Positions 48,138 to 59,800 of a DNA stretch of 64,000 nt are shown in pieces. The number at the start of each line of letters is the position of its first letter. Position 1 is the stretch's first letter. The position numbers and the translations under genes are program-made. This DNA comes from Apostichopus japonicus (taxonomy: Eukaryota; Echinodermata; Holothuroidea; Aspidochirotida; Stichopodidae): assembly GCF_037975245.1 (NCBI RefSeq), contig NC_092579.1, positions 23,107,166-23,171,165 of the forward strand. Reading direction: 5' to 3'. The notes under the pieces are model-generated. The model worked only from the letters and a program-made list of their open reading frames with translations. It was not told the origin of the DNA and did not search any database.

Positions 48138-51100
48138 ATTCAATAGATTAAATGGTAAAACTGAAATAAGAATAAAAATCCATCTCATTTTACAGTATCT
48201 CTATAATTCGATTTAGCATATAGGGAGAATATATTTAAGGATATATCATATTCTGTGGCATTCGACTATTGGTATATCCATTCATTTTGCTCTTTCCAGT
48301 GCAGCAATGAGCTGAAGCGACATCTTCAGCCTCCTGTGAGACCCGGCTTTATTTTGCCATTTTCAATAATTTGTTAAAGTGTTTCTCTCCAATGATCTAA
48401 TGTTTATCACATTCAGAGAAAGTTTACGACCGGACTTTGGGATTAAAGATAAGACTAATCCAACTTAAGTAGACTTCCCTATTCAATTTTCACAATGACA
48501 TATACTTATGATAACTCATAAAAGAGTGGAAGTTTCAACAGCATTGTTCCTCCCAGTTATTAGCGACTATCAGTTTCCTTGAAACGATATCGGAGAGATA
48601 GAGAAGTTATCTTTCAAAAAATGTTACAATGATTCTAATTCGTTGAGATTTGCCACCGGACAAGGTGTTGGCAAATCATGAGTAGTAAATCTGTCCAAAT
48701 TGCGTCAGTTGGCGGATTTATAAACACTTCACAATGCAGAGTGTTTACGTCGACGAGTCCACAGGTTTTACGTACAGCAGCTAAGAGTAATATATATCTA
48801 ACTGATCACTCTACCAATTCCAAAAAATTGTGCAAAAGGAATTGATATGTCTAGATTAATATTTTAAAGTCTTTTAATCTCCAAATTCCAATATATTGAA
48901 GCAGACAATTAATATACGGAAATCTCAAAGTTTCGTTCCAGTGAATGGGGAAGAGGGAGCCGTGACCCACTCCCCCACCTCCGAAAAAAATCGACTTTCT
49001 TCCATATGATAGTCTTACATTTTATATAAACACAAACACACTAAATCGTATATATACACCTGACGACAGCTATACTTTCACTACACGAATTGAAATGGAA
49101 ATGATAGCTGCACTATTTTGCATGTGAGCTTCCTTATCAAAACTAAACTACCACATCTTTCTTAGACTGTTGCCTAGAATGGGCGTCAACCAACATGCAG
49201 TTATCCTGCCGCTAAAACAAAACTAATAAATTTGTGTCCTTTGTGAAGTATAGCCTAGTACACGGTGCCAACATCACACAATGGCGCATTCCAATTTTCA
49301 GTCAACATCGATCTATTCGTAGGCTATTGTCTTTCCTTTCCCACGTCTTCTACTCCTTTCCAAATACTTCCTTTCAACCTTTCATATCCATATTCCCCAT
49401 AAACTTGCGTATGCAATATCGAGGTATCTCACCTTTCTGATATTATATAAACAGATATGTACATAATACCAAATGATGAATGTGCGAGGGCGTACTTGCT
49501 AAATTAAGTGAATAAAATGATCTTATCAGTTAAAAGTTTGGTGCGGCGTGGTATAGTTGAGTAACTTGAGTTAGCCTTGTTGCAGTTCGCCTGGCGGGGT
49601 CCATGTTGCATATATGCTACGAGACCAAATTCAAGGAGGACAGGTAAGAGGTTGCTATGTCACTGATCCCCCAGTCCCTACCATTAATCCCTCCATGCGT
49701 CTCAGAGCTTTTCGCAAGGATTGGCACAAGTGTGACACAAGGGGGTGCATGGGGGAGGGTAGTGGGTTCAGAATAGGAACTTAACCCACGTAATAAAATT
49801 GTAAAATGTAAAAGGGAACGTCGATGCGATCTCATATCCGCACCAACCGTCTCACCCCCCCCCCCCCCCCAGATCCCCGCCTTGAGATTGACCATTTTCA
49901 CCAATCTTTTGAAAATATAACGGATATTTTTAGCTAAATATCATTTTCTGATAATAGTCATAAGTTCGGAATGAAAATTTCCCCAAACTTCCTTGTCCCT
50001 ATACAAGTTTCTACTATTTATATTGAAACGTCTGAAAAGAAAAATGCAGAAATTTGAGCAACCATATTTGAAATTTCAATGTCAATTGAGCAAACTGAAA
50101 ATTTGGATACAGTGTGTAGAAGGTTATAGTTTCTACTAGTGCGGAATTATTGCATATAAAGGACTCGTGACCTGCTCAGTCTGACTTGAAATATCTGCAT
50201 AGCTATAGATTGGAGCCCTATTTTATTGCATAACATGCATGTCACATCTCCTTTAATAGACACACAGTCAATTAAGACTCATACATACACATTATACAAT
50301 GGAATCTGCTTTCGTGTTGGATACTTTTCTTCAAGATTATGCATCAGCATTGCATTGGGTGTATTTGCTTTCAGTGAAGCTAGACATATTATAACGTATA
50401 TGGCATTGTGCCAATTATAAGTCATTGTTACAAATTAATATACAAACTGGCAACTGGTTGAAGCATACTGATATATTACTCGTCTAAATGATCATTGCTT
50501 AACATTATATATAAATATTTAATGAAAAAACAAGAATGGTAACTTTTCAAAGTTTAAAATATTCTCAACCATGATTTTCTTTTTGTTAAAGTAATGCATA
50601 AAACCAAATCGATTGAATAAACTGTTTAAATATGGCCATTTTTAAAAACCAATGCACAAAATTCTATAATTCCATAACCGAGGACAAAAATAAAAGAGAA
50701 TAAACATTTTTATATTCTGGTTTCAGCTATTAAAACCTCCTTGTAAAGCCATCATGACTCTACATACGATCATCAAACAAGATTACTAGCAATGTCTTCT
50801 TGACAAACATGTTTTTATTTAAAGATGTGTTAACCCAATATATAGTGTTATCTCAAATTCATGGTTGCGTACCATAATCACCTAAAACTAGGAATGTAAT
50901 TAATTACAGGGAATGAGTAAACATCTGTATCGTTTGATTTCACAACACAACCCAATGAAACCATCTGAATTTATGTTGCACGGTTTGGACGTGAAATTTA
51001 TCATTATTATGAGGATTAAAAGAATTAAAAGAAGGTATGTGTAGTGATGTCACTAGCTACATTCGTCACAGGGATTAAAAAGCTTTCATATAGCAATACT

Positions 51101-52633
51101 GAAGACTGGTGTACTGTCAGTATTTCTTGTAGAAATTGTCTTATCCTTGAGTGAATGTCAAAAATGACGAAGGCGGCTAAAAGCAAACTGATTTATTAGC
51201 CCATACTTCAGGAGAAAAGTGTACAATTTGTATTTTCAAAAAGTATGAAATATTTTGCAATACAGTAACGCTTGCTAAAATTTTAAATAACAATAAATAT
51301 TACCATATTGCACTTTATCCTTATGAAAATTTTTACCCTGTATATCCAATTTGAGTTCACCAACAAGACGTACATACAGCTTGCAAATGCATGTATGTAT
51401 TCAATTAGTACATATAGTATTTTATAGCATTTCAAAATATTTCCTCCAGAAATTGAGGATTATTAGAAAAGACAAACCTAACATATTACAAAGTGATCAA
51501 CTTAATATATTTTTAAATTCTGAGTAAACTGCTTGCTGAAATTTGAGCATGGGTGACCATTATCTGGCTTTGTAGCAATACTGATCATCTTTAAGTCGAA
51601 AATTGTTAAGAAACCATATTGAGTAACTTTTATATATATATATTTATATATATATATATATATATATAACCATATTGAGTAACTTATATATATATATATT
51701 TATATATATATATATATATATATATAGGTACAGAACTGTACAACATTCAAAAAGATAAAAAAAAACTCCAAATATTCACTGAATACTACTTGTCTGAACA
51801 TAGTGTAACAAATGAATATACTGTTTGACAAAAGAAAGTTAAACCTAAACTAAGTTGGTCATAAGTTGATAATATGATGAAAATTTTCCTTTTTGTACAA
51901 CCATAACTTGTCAAAACTCCATTTAAAATTTATTTAGCTTCTTGTCTCTGTTATTAAGTGATATTTTTTTCTATGATATGTATTGCAGGAAGAAAGTGGA
52001 AATATGTAACTTTAAATAATGTTTTTGCATTTGGTAGTGATACCAATGTATATATATATGTTTATATATATGTATAATGATATATGTATTAACAGGCTAT
52101 TCCATCGCGTTGCAACTCAGAGTTTCACGCACACATTGAGTTTCTTCAGAGGTGATCATCAGGCAACTGAATCTTTCAATGATGACTAATTCCTTTCGGG
52201 CTGTCAGGGGGCTCCTTTGAACGGTTGCCATGACATCGTTTGGATACAAATTTGCTAGGCTTGTTGATTGGTTGTAACTTTTGTTGACTCTGCTTCTTAA
52301 TATGAAGTACTTTTTTTCCATACATCACTATTGTCCGTGAACTTCAACATGCTTAAAGTCTCTGAAAGTACATTTCTGGCGGTTTCAACTCTCCAATCTA
52401 TTCCAAAGGCAAGCAAATTAGACAATCAAATGTCCTTGTGAGTAAAAAATCCACCCAATGGCAGTAAAAGAAGTCTTAACGTTTGATCATCAGCAACCGG
52501 TTTTCGTTTATGATTCTATTTATAGGCCAATATACTTGGCAGGAATACTTGGGAGTTTAGGCCTAAAAAAGTATGACTTCCTATCTGTTCACAGTTAGCC
52601 TCTTTGGAATAGCTGTCTGTTCTTTGATAGAAC
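48138..52633. other. Intergenic, no gene seen
   Basis: AT-rich sequence without exons or RNA genes that I can support. It contains scattered C/G homopolymer runs (for example near 49857-49870) and the TA-rich duplication at 51625-51725. Confidence 0.6.
51620..51725. repeat. Duplicated about 50-bp unit with (TA)n
   Basis: AACCATATTGAGTAACTT plus a TA tract with a central TATTTATA occurs twice in a row, then stops at TATAGG. Confidence 0.9.
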
Positions 52634-53305
52634 TCATTGGATCACAAAAGACACATGTACCACTACTAATAAAACACTTAAAATAACAGCATTTTGATAT
52701 TTCCCCATGGCAACCTGCCCAGCAGATCCAGTCAACGTTTCATCATCAGTTTCATCGAAGTGAAAACATGATTCGTGCCCCCTCTTTTGTACTTCCAGAT
52801 TTCTACTTTCGCAGAAATGGGTTCCATTTGTATATAGCTCACCAATTTTAGTGCCTTTTAACGTGGCGTCAGTGCAACTGTCTAATATTGAATCACAAAA
52901 GTCTTCACAAACAGTCAGTCTTTGATACGTATAAAATCTGAACTGATACGGTGAACATATATAACACATTAAGTAATTAATGTAACGTTGACACTTTGGC
53001 GTGGATCCTTGTAACGGTTTCATATTCTTAAAGGTTTCTTCAATCTCAATTTGAGTACAACAAGATTCATGTTTATACCAGGTACAATTCTTGACGTCTG
53101 GTTGAGGCGTTGGGGCTCGATTGTTGAAGAAGGTACAAAATTTCACTTGGGTTTCGTTCTCTTTGGTTTGATCCGTAGCATCTGGGGATCCTTCTCCCGT
53201 AGAATCTGTTGAATGTACTTGTATCTCAATCTGAGCTTTAACGAAAACAGAGAGCACACATAGTACGCCTAAGAGTAGCATCTCTTTTCGTTTTGGAAAT
53301 TCCAT
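52634..53305 (-). CDS. Folate-receptor-like cysteine-rich protein, secreted or GPI-anchored; intronless
   Basis: A single open frame of 223 residues runs from the ATG at 53303-53305. Residues 9-24 are a hydrophobic signal peptide. Residues 57-184 hold about 13 cysteines with spacing of the folate receptor/riboflavin-binding fold: C57, then NCTWYKHESCC at 73-83 (the family's C-x-W-x(5)-CC landmark), C105, CYICSP at 114-119, CEDFC at 133-137, C144, C165 and C180. N-glycosylation sequons are at N73 and N160. The C terminus (about 206-221) is a hydrophobic run after a short Gly/Ser/Ala stretch, as in GPI-anchored proteins. The aromatic residues that bind folate in vertebrate receptors are mostly absent, so the ligand is unknown; it may be closer to the HHIP-like N-terminal domain. 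No introns in the coding part suggests retrocopy origin or intron loss. Confidence 0.78.
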   Translation of the reverse strand: MEFPKRKEMLLLGVLCVLSVFVKAQIEIQVHSTDSTGEGSPDATDQTKENETQVKFCTFFNNRAPTPQPDVKNCTWYKHESCCTQIEIEETFKNMKPLQGSTPKCQRYINYLMCYICSPYQFRFYTYQRLTVCEDFCDSILDSCTDATLKGTKIGELYTNGTHFCESRNLEVQKRGHESCFHFDETDDETLTGSAGQVAMGKYQNAVILSVLLVVVHVSFVIQ

Positions 53306-55426
53306 ATTGGCGTCCCGTAATGTAAGTTTTCCAGTGTTACAAATGTGTTAGATTTGCATATAACGTAACGGGATAGGCTACATGGAATGCTTACGGCCAT
53401 AAAAATGTGTAGGCTTCATGTCAAAACCCTCTGTTACTAAAACAGTCATAATACCCACAATTCCCCAGAGCTTCCACAGTCGACTGTGAAGGTTATAGGC
53501 CTTTATATTGCAATTAGAGATAATTTGTTAAGAACTAACGACTGTCCAGTGAGCGAACCACAACACACGCTCAATACTGTACAAATGGTGAGTTACGAAC
53601 CATCCTACCCCATGCACTTCAATGTTATACCGTAGACCTACATGTATAACGTTATTGTCTTCCTACGTCTCATGGATTCCAAAAAGCAACTAAACTAGCA
53701 ATCTACGAGAACTCTCCATATGATAACACGTATCCAAAGACGTTGTGCTCATCCAAACAAGATTGTTCACAAATAGCCTCACGTCTCACTTCACAATAAC
53801 AGACCTAAGAGCGTTGTATATAGTCAGTGCAAAAAATCACATCAACCGTCTGTTCAAGCGTGCCTTCCTTGCTAAGCACAATGTAAACCGTGGTAGCTAG
53901 CTGTCCTGAATGTAGTGCAATTATAGTTACCAATTAGAGGCCAGTCAAATCTTATGTTTACCAAACACATACATTTAAACAAATAATGTAAACAACTGGC
54001 ATTCCAAATGTGCAGTCAGTCATGTATAATTGCATCTGAACAAAATGTATCCATGAAAACGTAACGGCACTACGCAGCAATATACACGTAACCAGTGATG
54101 GTTAGCTCTACATACGCTCACAGCTAGCCACACACAAATGAGTAATATTTAATTTCTAACGGACTATCAAATTGGAAGATTGTTGAAATGCACACACACG
54201 TTTTGAAGTGATATACTGTAATACCTAGTCCGTGCATTTCGATCGACGTACACAACAATATTCGTTAAATTGATTACTTCGGTGACGACAGCTGCGCGAG
54301 TTTCCAGTTTCGGTTAAAATAGGTTGAGATATCGACTTTTTAGTCTAAAATGGCTTGTGTTTCACGACATCGTATTATAGCTGTAGATACATTCTTCGCC
54401 GAGGATAAACTGTGATGAGGACCACATATCATATAGTATCGTACAAGAAGTGATGTAGCTTGCTACAGTAATTTTGTGTTGTCGAATTACTATAGGCCTT
54501 TTTTAATATCTGTTTTGAAGCAATTTTAATATTGAATTGGCAATTGCCATATTTATTTATGAGTTGGTGATAAGAGGCTTATTGTCAATATGTGTGCAAA
54601 GTTACAAATGAAAAATTGCAGTTGTCGAATAGATAACGTTTATGATGTTTATGTGGATATTTTGTCATAAAATTCATAATCAAAGCCGAATTTAAAAAAA
54701 AACGATAGTTTTGTATGAAACGGTCGAAATTTCGAGAAGAAACAAAGATTTTTAATGACAATGTGGAAATTTTGCACAGGAATACCAAGAACAATTCGAA
54801 TTTTTTAAAGAATGAGCTCGAAATTTTCGATGACGTAGGCCTACATTTTGTCGAAACTTTGGTACAAAAAAAAAATCGTAATTTTGACATATTGCATTGG
54901 AAAAATAAATCCAACTAAAAAGAAGTTGAAAACTAAAAAGTCGGAATGCAAAGTCCAGATTTTGGGACAGAATTCGAAATTTAGGGATAATAGGCGAAAT
55001 TTCGAGACGACAGTCGAAATTTCGAGACAGAGTAGAATTAGAAATTCTACAAACTTAGTTGACGTCGAAATTTCGGTATAAATAGTTAAACTTCGAAATA
55101 TAAGCCGATTTTTAGTGGAAGGTTATCTTTAACCACTTGCGCGTAGCGATACCTTCGTGGTGTAAGGGGCTTCTCTCTACCCCCCCCCCCCCCTCCCAAT
55201 ATAAGAATCAGGGCATTTAAGTTAAACACTTGTATTGAAATTAATTTTCATGTCACCTTATAGACTCTACCAGTTGTTAAGAATCAAGATTTAGGAATAG
55301 TGACAGGAATTTAGCTGGGGCAAGGGTTCCTATCTTAACCATCATTTTCACTACATTTATGTTTAAGGCTTTGCGTGCAATTGCAAGAACTTAGAGGGCG
55401 GTAGGCACTAATTGTTCTAAGCAGAG

Positions 55427-55492
55427 CCGTATTTAGAGAATATACGGCCCTGGTTCTATATTTCGGCTCTGGTTCTAAATATACGGCTCATA
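55427..55492. repeat. Imperfect inverted repeat (hairpin)
   Basis: AGCCGTATTTAGA and its near complement TCTAAATATACGGCT flank about 35 bp that itself repeats GGTTCTA and CGGC words. Confidence 0.6.
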
Positions 55493-55784
55493 CTCCCAGA
55501 ACCTATACACGAATACATACTAGTACATGTGGATAGGTAAACGCAGGTATCTCGTTTATCAGGGATCCAAATGGAGATTTTAATTAACTCTAGTTTGGAA
55601 GAAAAATTAAACAAGAACTAACAATTTGCTATTTGATTACCTGGCATGGAAAATCCACCTGAATGAATGATCCAAGCAATGCAACGCTTTGGAGTGCATC
55701 CCAATTAAGAAAAGCGCGGCTTTGAGGATTTACAGTGAGCTGCAATTCCTTTAACCACTTCACCCAACTTTCATGAAAGTTAGT

Positions 55785-56100
55785 TATTGGAGTAGGCTAC
55801 TGAATAACAATCGCATAAGTCTTGAGGCATTCAGTGAGCTGCTTGCTACAGTTATCTTTGCCAACACTTATTCATTGGTTATTGGAGTACTGAATAACAA
55901 CCACATCAGTTTTGAGGCATTCAGTGAACTGCTTGCTGCAGTTATGTTTGTCATCACTTATTAAAGTTGGTTATTGGAGACTAGTACTGAATAACAACCA
56001 CATAAGTCTTGAGGCATTCAATGAACTGCTTGCATGTATGTCATAACTTATCAAACTTGGTTATTTGAGTACTGAATAACAACCACATAAGTCTTGAGAA
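55785..56100. repeat. Tandem array, about 3.5 units of about 100 bp
   Basis: Units contain TACTGAATAACAACCACATA, then AGTCTTGAGGCATTCAGTGA and ACTGCTTGC, followed by GTTATTGGAG at the joints. Units differ by small indels. Confidence 0.88.
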
Positions 56101-56781
56101 AGACCAGGGGAGACATGGGTCAGGGGGATACATCCCTAGAGCATAGGCTCATATTGGGGGCTGGGGTCTGGGAAAATTAAGAATATTATAGTCCTATTTT
56201 TTCCTTTCTGGTGGGTTTTATTGTATTTTTTGACAATTTGAGATAATAAATAATGTATCCTTTTTTTTTAAGAATAGTGTATTCTGAATATCATAATAAA
56301 AGAAAAATAAAGACTGCAAAATGAAGGCAAAATGACATAATTGTCCATTCCCCCGACCCCACCCTGTGGAGTCAGTCTAGTTCTAAATGTCTATGAGTGG
56401 GGGCAAAAACAGCTTCATGCAGGCCTGTCTATGGTACAGATATCATATAATGATATTTTATGTACCAATATTTTCATCTGGGTTTTCACCTGGTGTCATG
56501 TGGAAACAAGACACAATTGAAAAATGTTCATTAAATACAGTGTGTTAACAACCATTGATTCTAGTCATCTGAATATTTTTTACCTTGTAGTCAATCAAGT
56601 GTATTTCAAAAAGAAAACCTTCGATAGTTGTGTTTTCAATGAAACACATTGTAAGTATGAACAAACATTATAAGAATCAACGCAAAAGTTGGTTTAATTA
56701 ACCAAGTATAAAAAACAATACAAATAACAACGATTGGTTGGTTTGAAAAGACTTCAATTAGAAGCCGTAATCAAGTTTACG

Positions 56782-56787
56782 TTTAAT
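56782..56787 (-). terminator. Possible PHF5A poly(A) signal (ATTAAA)
   Basis: ATTAAA on the minus strand lies about 70 nt past the PHF5A stop codon. It is a common variant signal at a plausible distance, but not confirmed. Confidence 0.3.
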
Positions 56788-56857
56788 TTTTCGACAAACG
56801 ACTACAAAAGGTATAATACAATAGTTGGAATAAAGAGTTCATTGCCACAGCCTCATG

Positions 56858-59800
56858 CTATCTCTTCTTGAAGCCATATTTCTTCCGTTCGTAAAAGAGA
56901 TCCGTCTTTGCGCTTCCAAGGTTCACTATTTTGGGGCATCCATCTCTCTGTAAAAGTGAGGGAAAAAAAAGGGCAGTGCAAAAATCATTTTACAGTAATG
57001 AGTTAAGCAGTGTCCCTTGAAACGAATAGACTCCACTCCTATCTCCTATGAATACTGACTGTTGACATATTAACAAACTACAAACATTGCACTTCCAAAG
57101 GGTCATCCAAATTGTGACCTCTTGGATCACCCTTTGCATCATTATCTCGTATGATATTCAGGGATGTGCCCACGCTGGGTGGCACCGCCCAGCACGAAAA
57201 ATTACCGCCCAGCACTGTCTGAGAAATCGCGAATCCCGCCCAGCACTATTTTCATCTAAAATTCCGACATTCCTAACAATATATTCAACATAAATTGGGC
57301 CTAGCCTATGCCAATATCATACAGACTAATAATGCATCAGTTACGCATGCGAGAAACATTACTTACGACTCTCAATCGGTCCCTTGTAAAATTTCTTTGA
57401 AACAAACTAATAACTTTCACCAGGTTCGTAATATATTTCACTAATAAAAAAATGAAAATTTTTTAATTGTTAGCAAAACTAGTGTATGTGCTTACAAAGC
57501 TACACAAGTGCCAGCATTTGGCATCTGAGCGCCTTCAAAAATCGAAAAAATTTCTCAAAGGGGAGGGGACACCCCCTCCCCCTTAGACCCCTCCCCTAGG
57601 ACGGCGATCAGTATACCTGGCACTCAGGAAATCCTGGGCACATCCCTGGATATTGCATGAATCAATGCGACAGATGGATAGTTCCTTTAGAGTTTGTAAC
57701 TTCATACTGCATTCCACAGTTACACATACAGACTGATTTTACAGACATGATGCTGAAACTACCATTGACTACTATTTATCAATTACACAGCAAATCAGAC
57801 ACCAGAGAAACTTATCGCACACATATTTGTGACTTTGTATTGAGGATACAGTGGGCCTTCAATCTATGCTACTATAGTTAATTTCAGGCATATAATAATG
57901 CTACTTACAACTGGAATTGTGATCCTCTCTGTCTCTTTTGAAATCTGAATATTAAAGGGGGGAGGGAGATGAGGGAGGCAGTGGGGAGGAGACATGGGCA
58001 GGAGGGAAGACAACTCTTCTGAGAGTCTATAAGGTAAAGAGAGGAGCGAAGTAAATGTTAAAATATTTCTTACGTCTTTTTCCTGTATTGTGCACTCCTT
58101 ACAGTAATAAGCGTCGGATACGCCCGGACCACCACAGATGACACAGCGACCCTGGTAGGAGCCGTAGTTGCATTCGTCGCAGATGCGAACTAATGTATTC
58201 GGCCGCACGTACGAATCGCAGATGACACATTTACCGTCACACTTTTCACAGAGTCTGCCGATAGCTGCAAAATAAATTCAGGGCGATAGAATGATATGTT
58301 GAGTCACGATCATGTGTTCAGCTTAGACTTAACAGAGCATTTTCATGAGACTGGTTTGCTGTATTTCAAACATGGTGACCAAATTTAGTTTTGTTTTCAA
58401 TACAATATAACTATCATAGCAGTTGCCAAAATTGAAAAAAAGATGTACACTTTAGATTAAAATTATATAGTTAAGGCTCCCAGTCAACTTCAGAAATCAA
58501 ACATCTGGCCTAAAAATGGTATTTTCTGAAAAGCTCTGGATGTTCAAATCATACAATGTGTAATCTAACTGTTCAGGTGAAATTTTGTTTCTCACTACTC
58601 ATGCATTTGCATTTAGCTTAGATAAGCGGTTTGTCAAAACTTATTTTCCCCATTTAATTTTTGATGGTGACGCAAATAGGGACTTCTTCAAGTACTGAAC
58701 CATAAGGTATCAAAATCGTTTGAAGACAATTCCGACAACCATTTATCAATTAAATGTTTCACCAAGTTTGGGTACCATTCCTAGATCAAATCCCATCCTT
58801 GGTAGGATTCTTCCATTTATGTTATTTGAATTTGAATTTATTTTCCACAATCGGAAATTCGGCTTACACAGGTCGTGAACGAAAAAAGAAAAGAAAAAAA
58901 CAAAAGCAATAGTATAAGTATCAATAGACTGCGATACACATACAGTAATACAAACAAATATACAGCAAGTCCTACAAATAAGAAACTTATCTTCTCACTA
59001 GTGAATTAAATATATGGATAGAATTAGGCACAAATGAGTATATGTAGCGGGCCCTAAGTGTACGTGGTGGGCATAAACGCAATTGTAATTGTAGTGCTCA
59101 AACAAAGGGTGTGTTGGGTCTTGCATGATTTGTTTCAATTTATTGCGGACCCTCTCATGATACAAGCACTCTAACGAAGGTAAGTGAGCGTCGATTACCC
59201 GCTGCGCAACTTTCCTATGTTGTGGCTATTCGCCCAGCAGCCAGGGGAATTACAATTTATAACCCACTACTTGTCTGGCAGTTAATTAACCAATCAGAGT
59301 GCAGAGCTTAGCAGGTGCAGAGTAACACACCATCCACACTTGTTGATGAAGTTCCAAGCGATAACGGTTCAAAGAAATTGTTATTCACATTTCATTTTAG
59401 AAATCATTTGATGAATGACAGGTATTCAATAAACATGAACAATGTTCTGTCCACATCCACAGTTTAAAACATTCTGGTGATGAGAACCTGCTCTCCTATT
59501 GTTAGGTGCCATTTCAATAACCACCTCTCTAAATCTGCACGCGCAAATAACTGGTTAATGAATCTATCTGTACTATGTGCATATAACTAGATACATGCGG
59601 TTCCATCTGTGACCAGCTGCCAAGGGAAGAAGCAACATAAGAGGGCAGTTCGCATTATTTTCTGCTTGCTTGGTTAAAAATTGTTATGTTTCTTATTCAT
59701 CCAGGTGACATGGGAATAAGGTAATTTTTTTCCTTATACTCCCAGCAGAGGATGAATAGCAAGCACTAGTGATGGGAATGGTCCAAAAATTTGCTCCCAG

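Larger units (their letters stand above)
53306..56857. other. Intergenic between the folate-receptor-like gene and PHF5A
   Basis: No exon seen. It holds short recurrent CGAAATTTCGAGAC words (54720-55100), a hairpin near 55427-55490 and the tandem array at 55785-56100. The stretch just right of 53305 should contain the promoter of the folate-receptor-like gene, but no clear core element was recognised. Confidence 0.5.
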
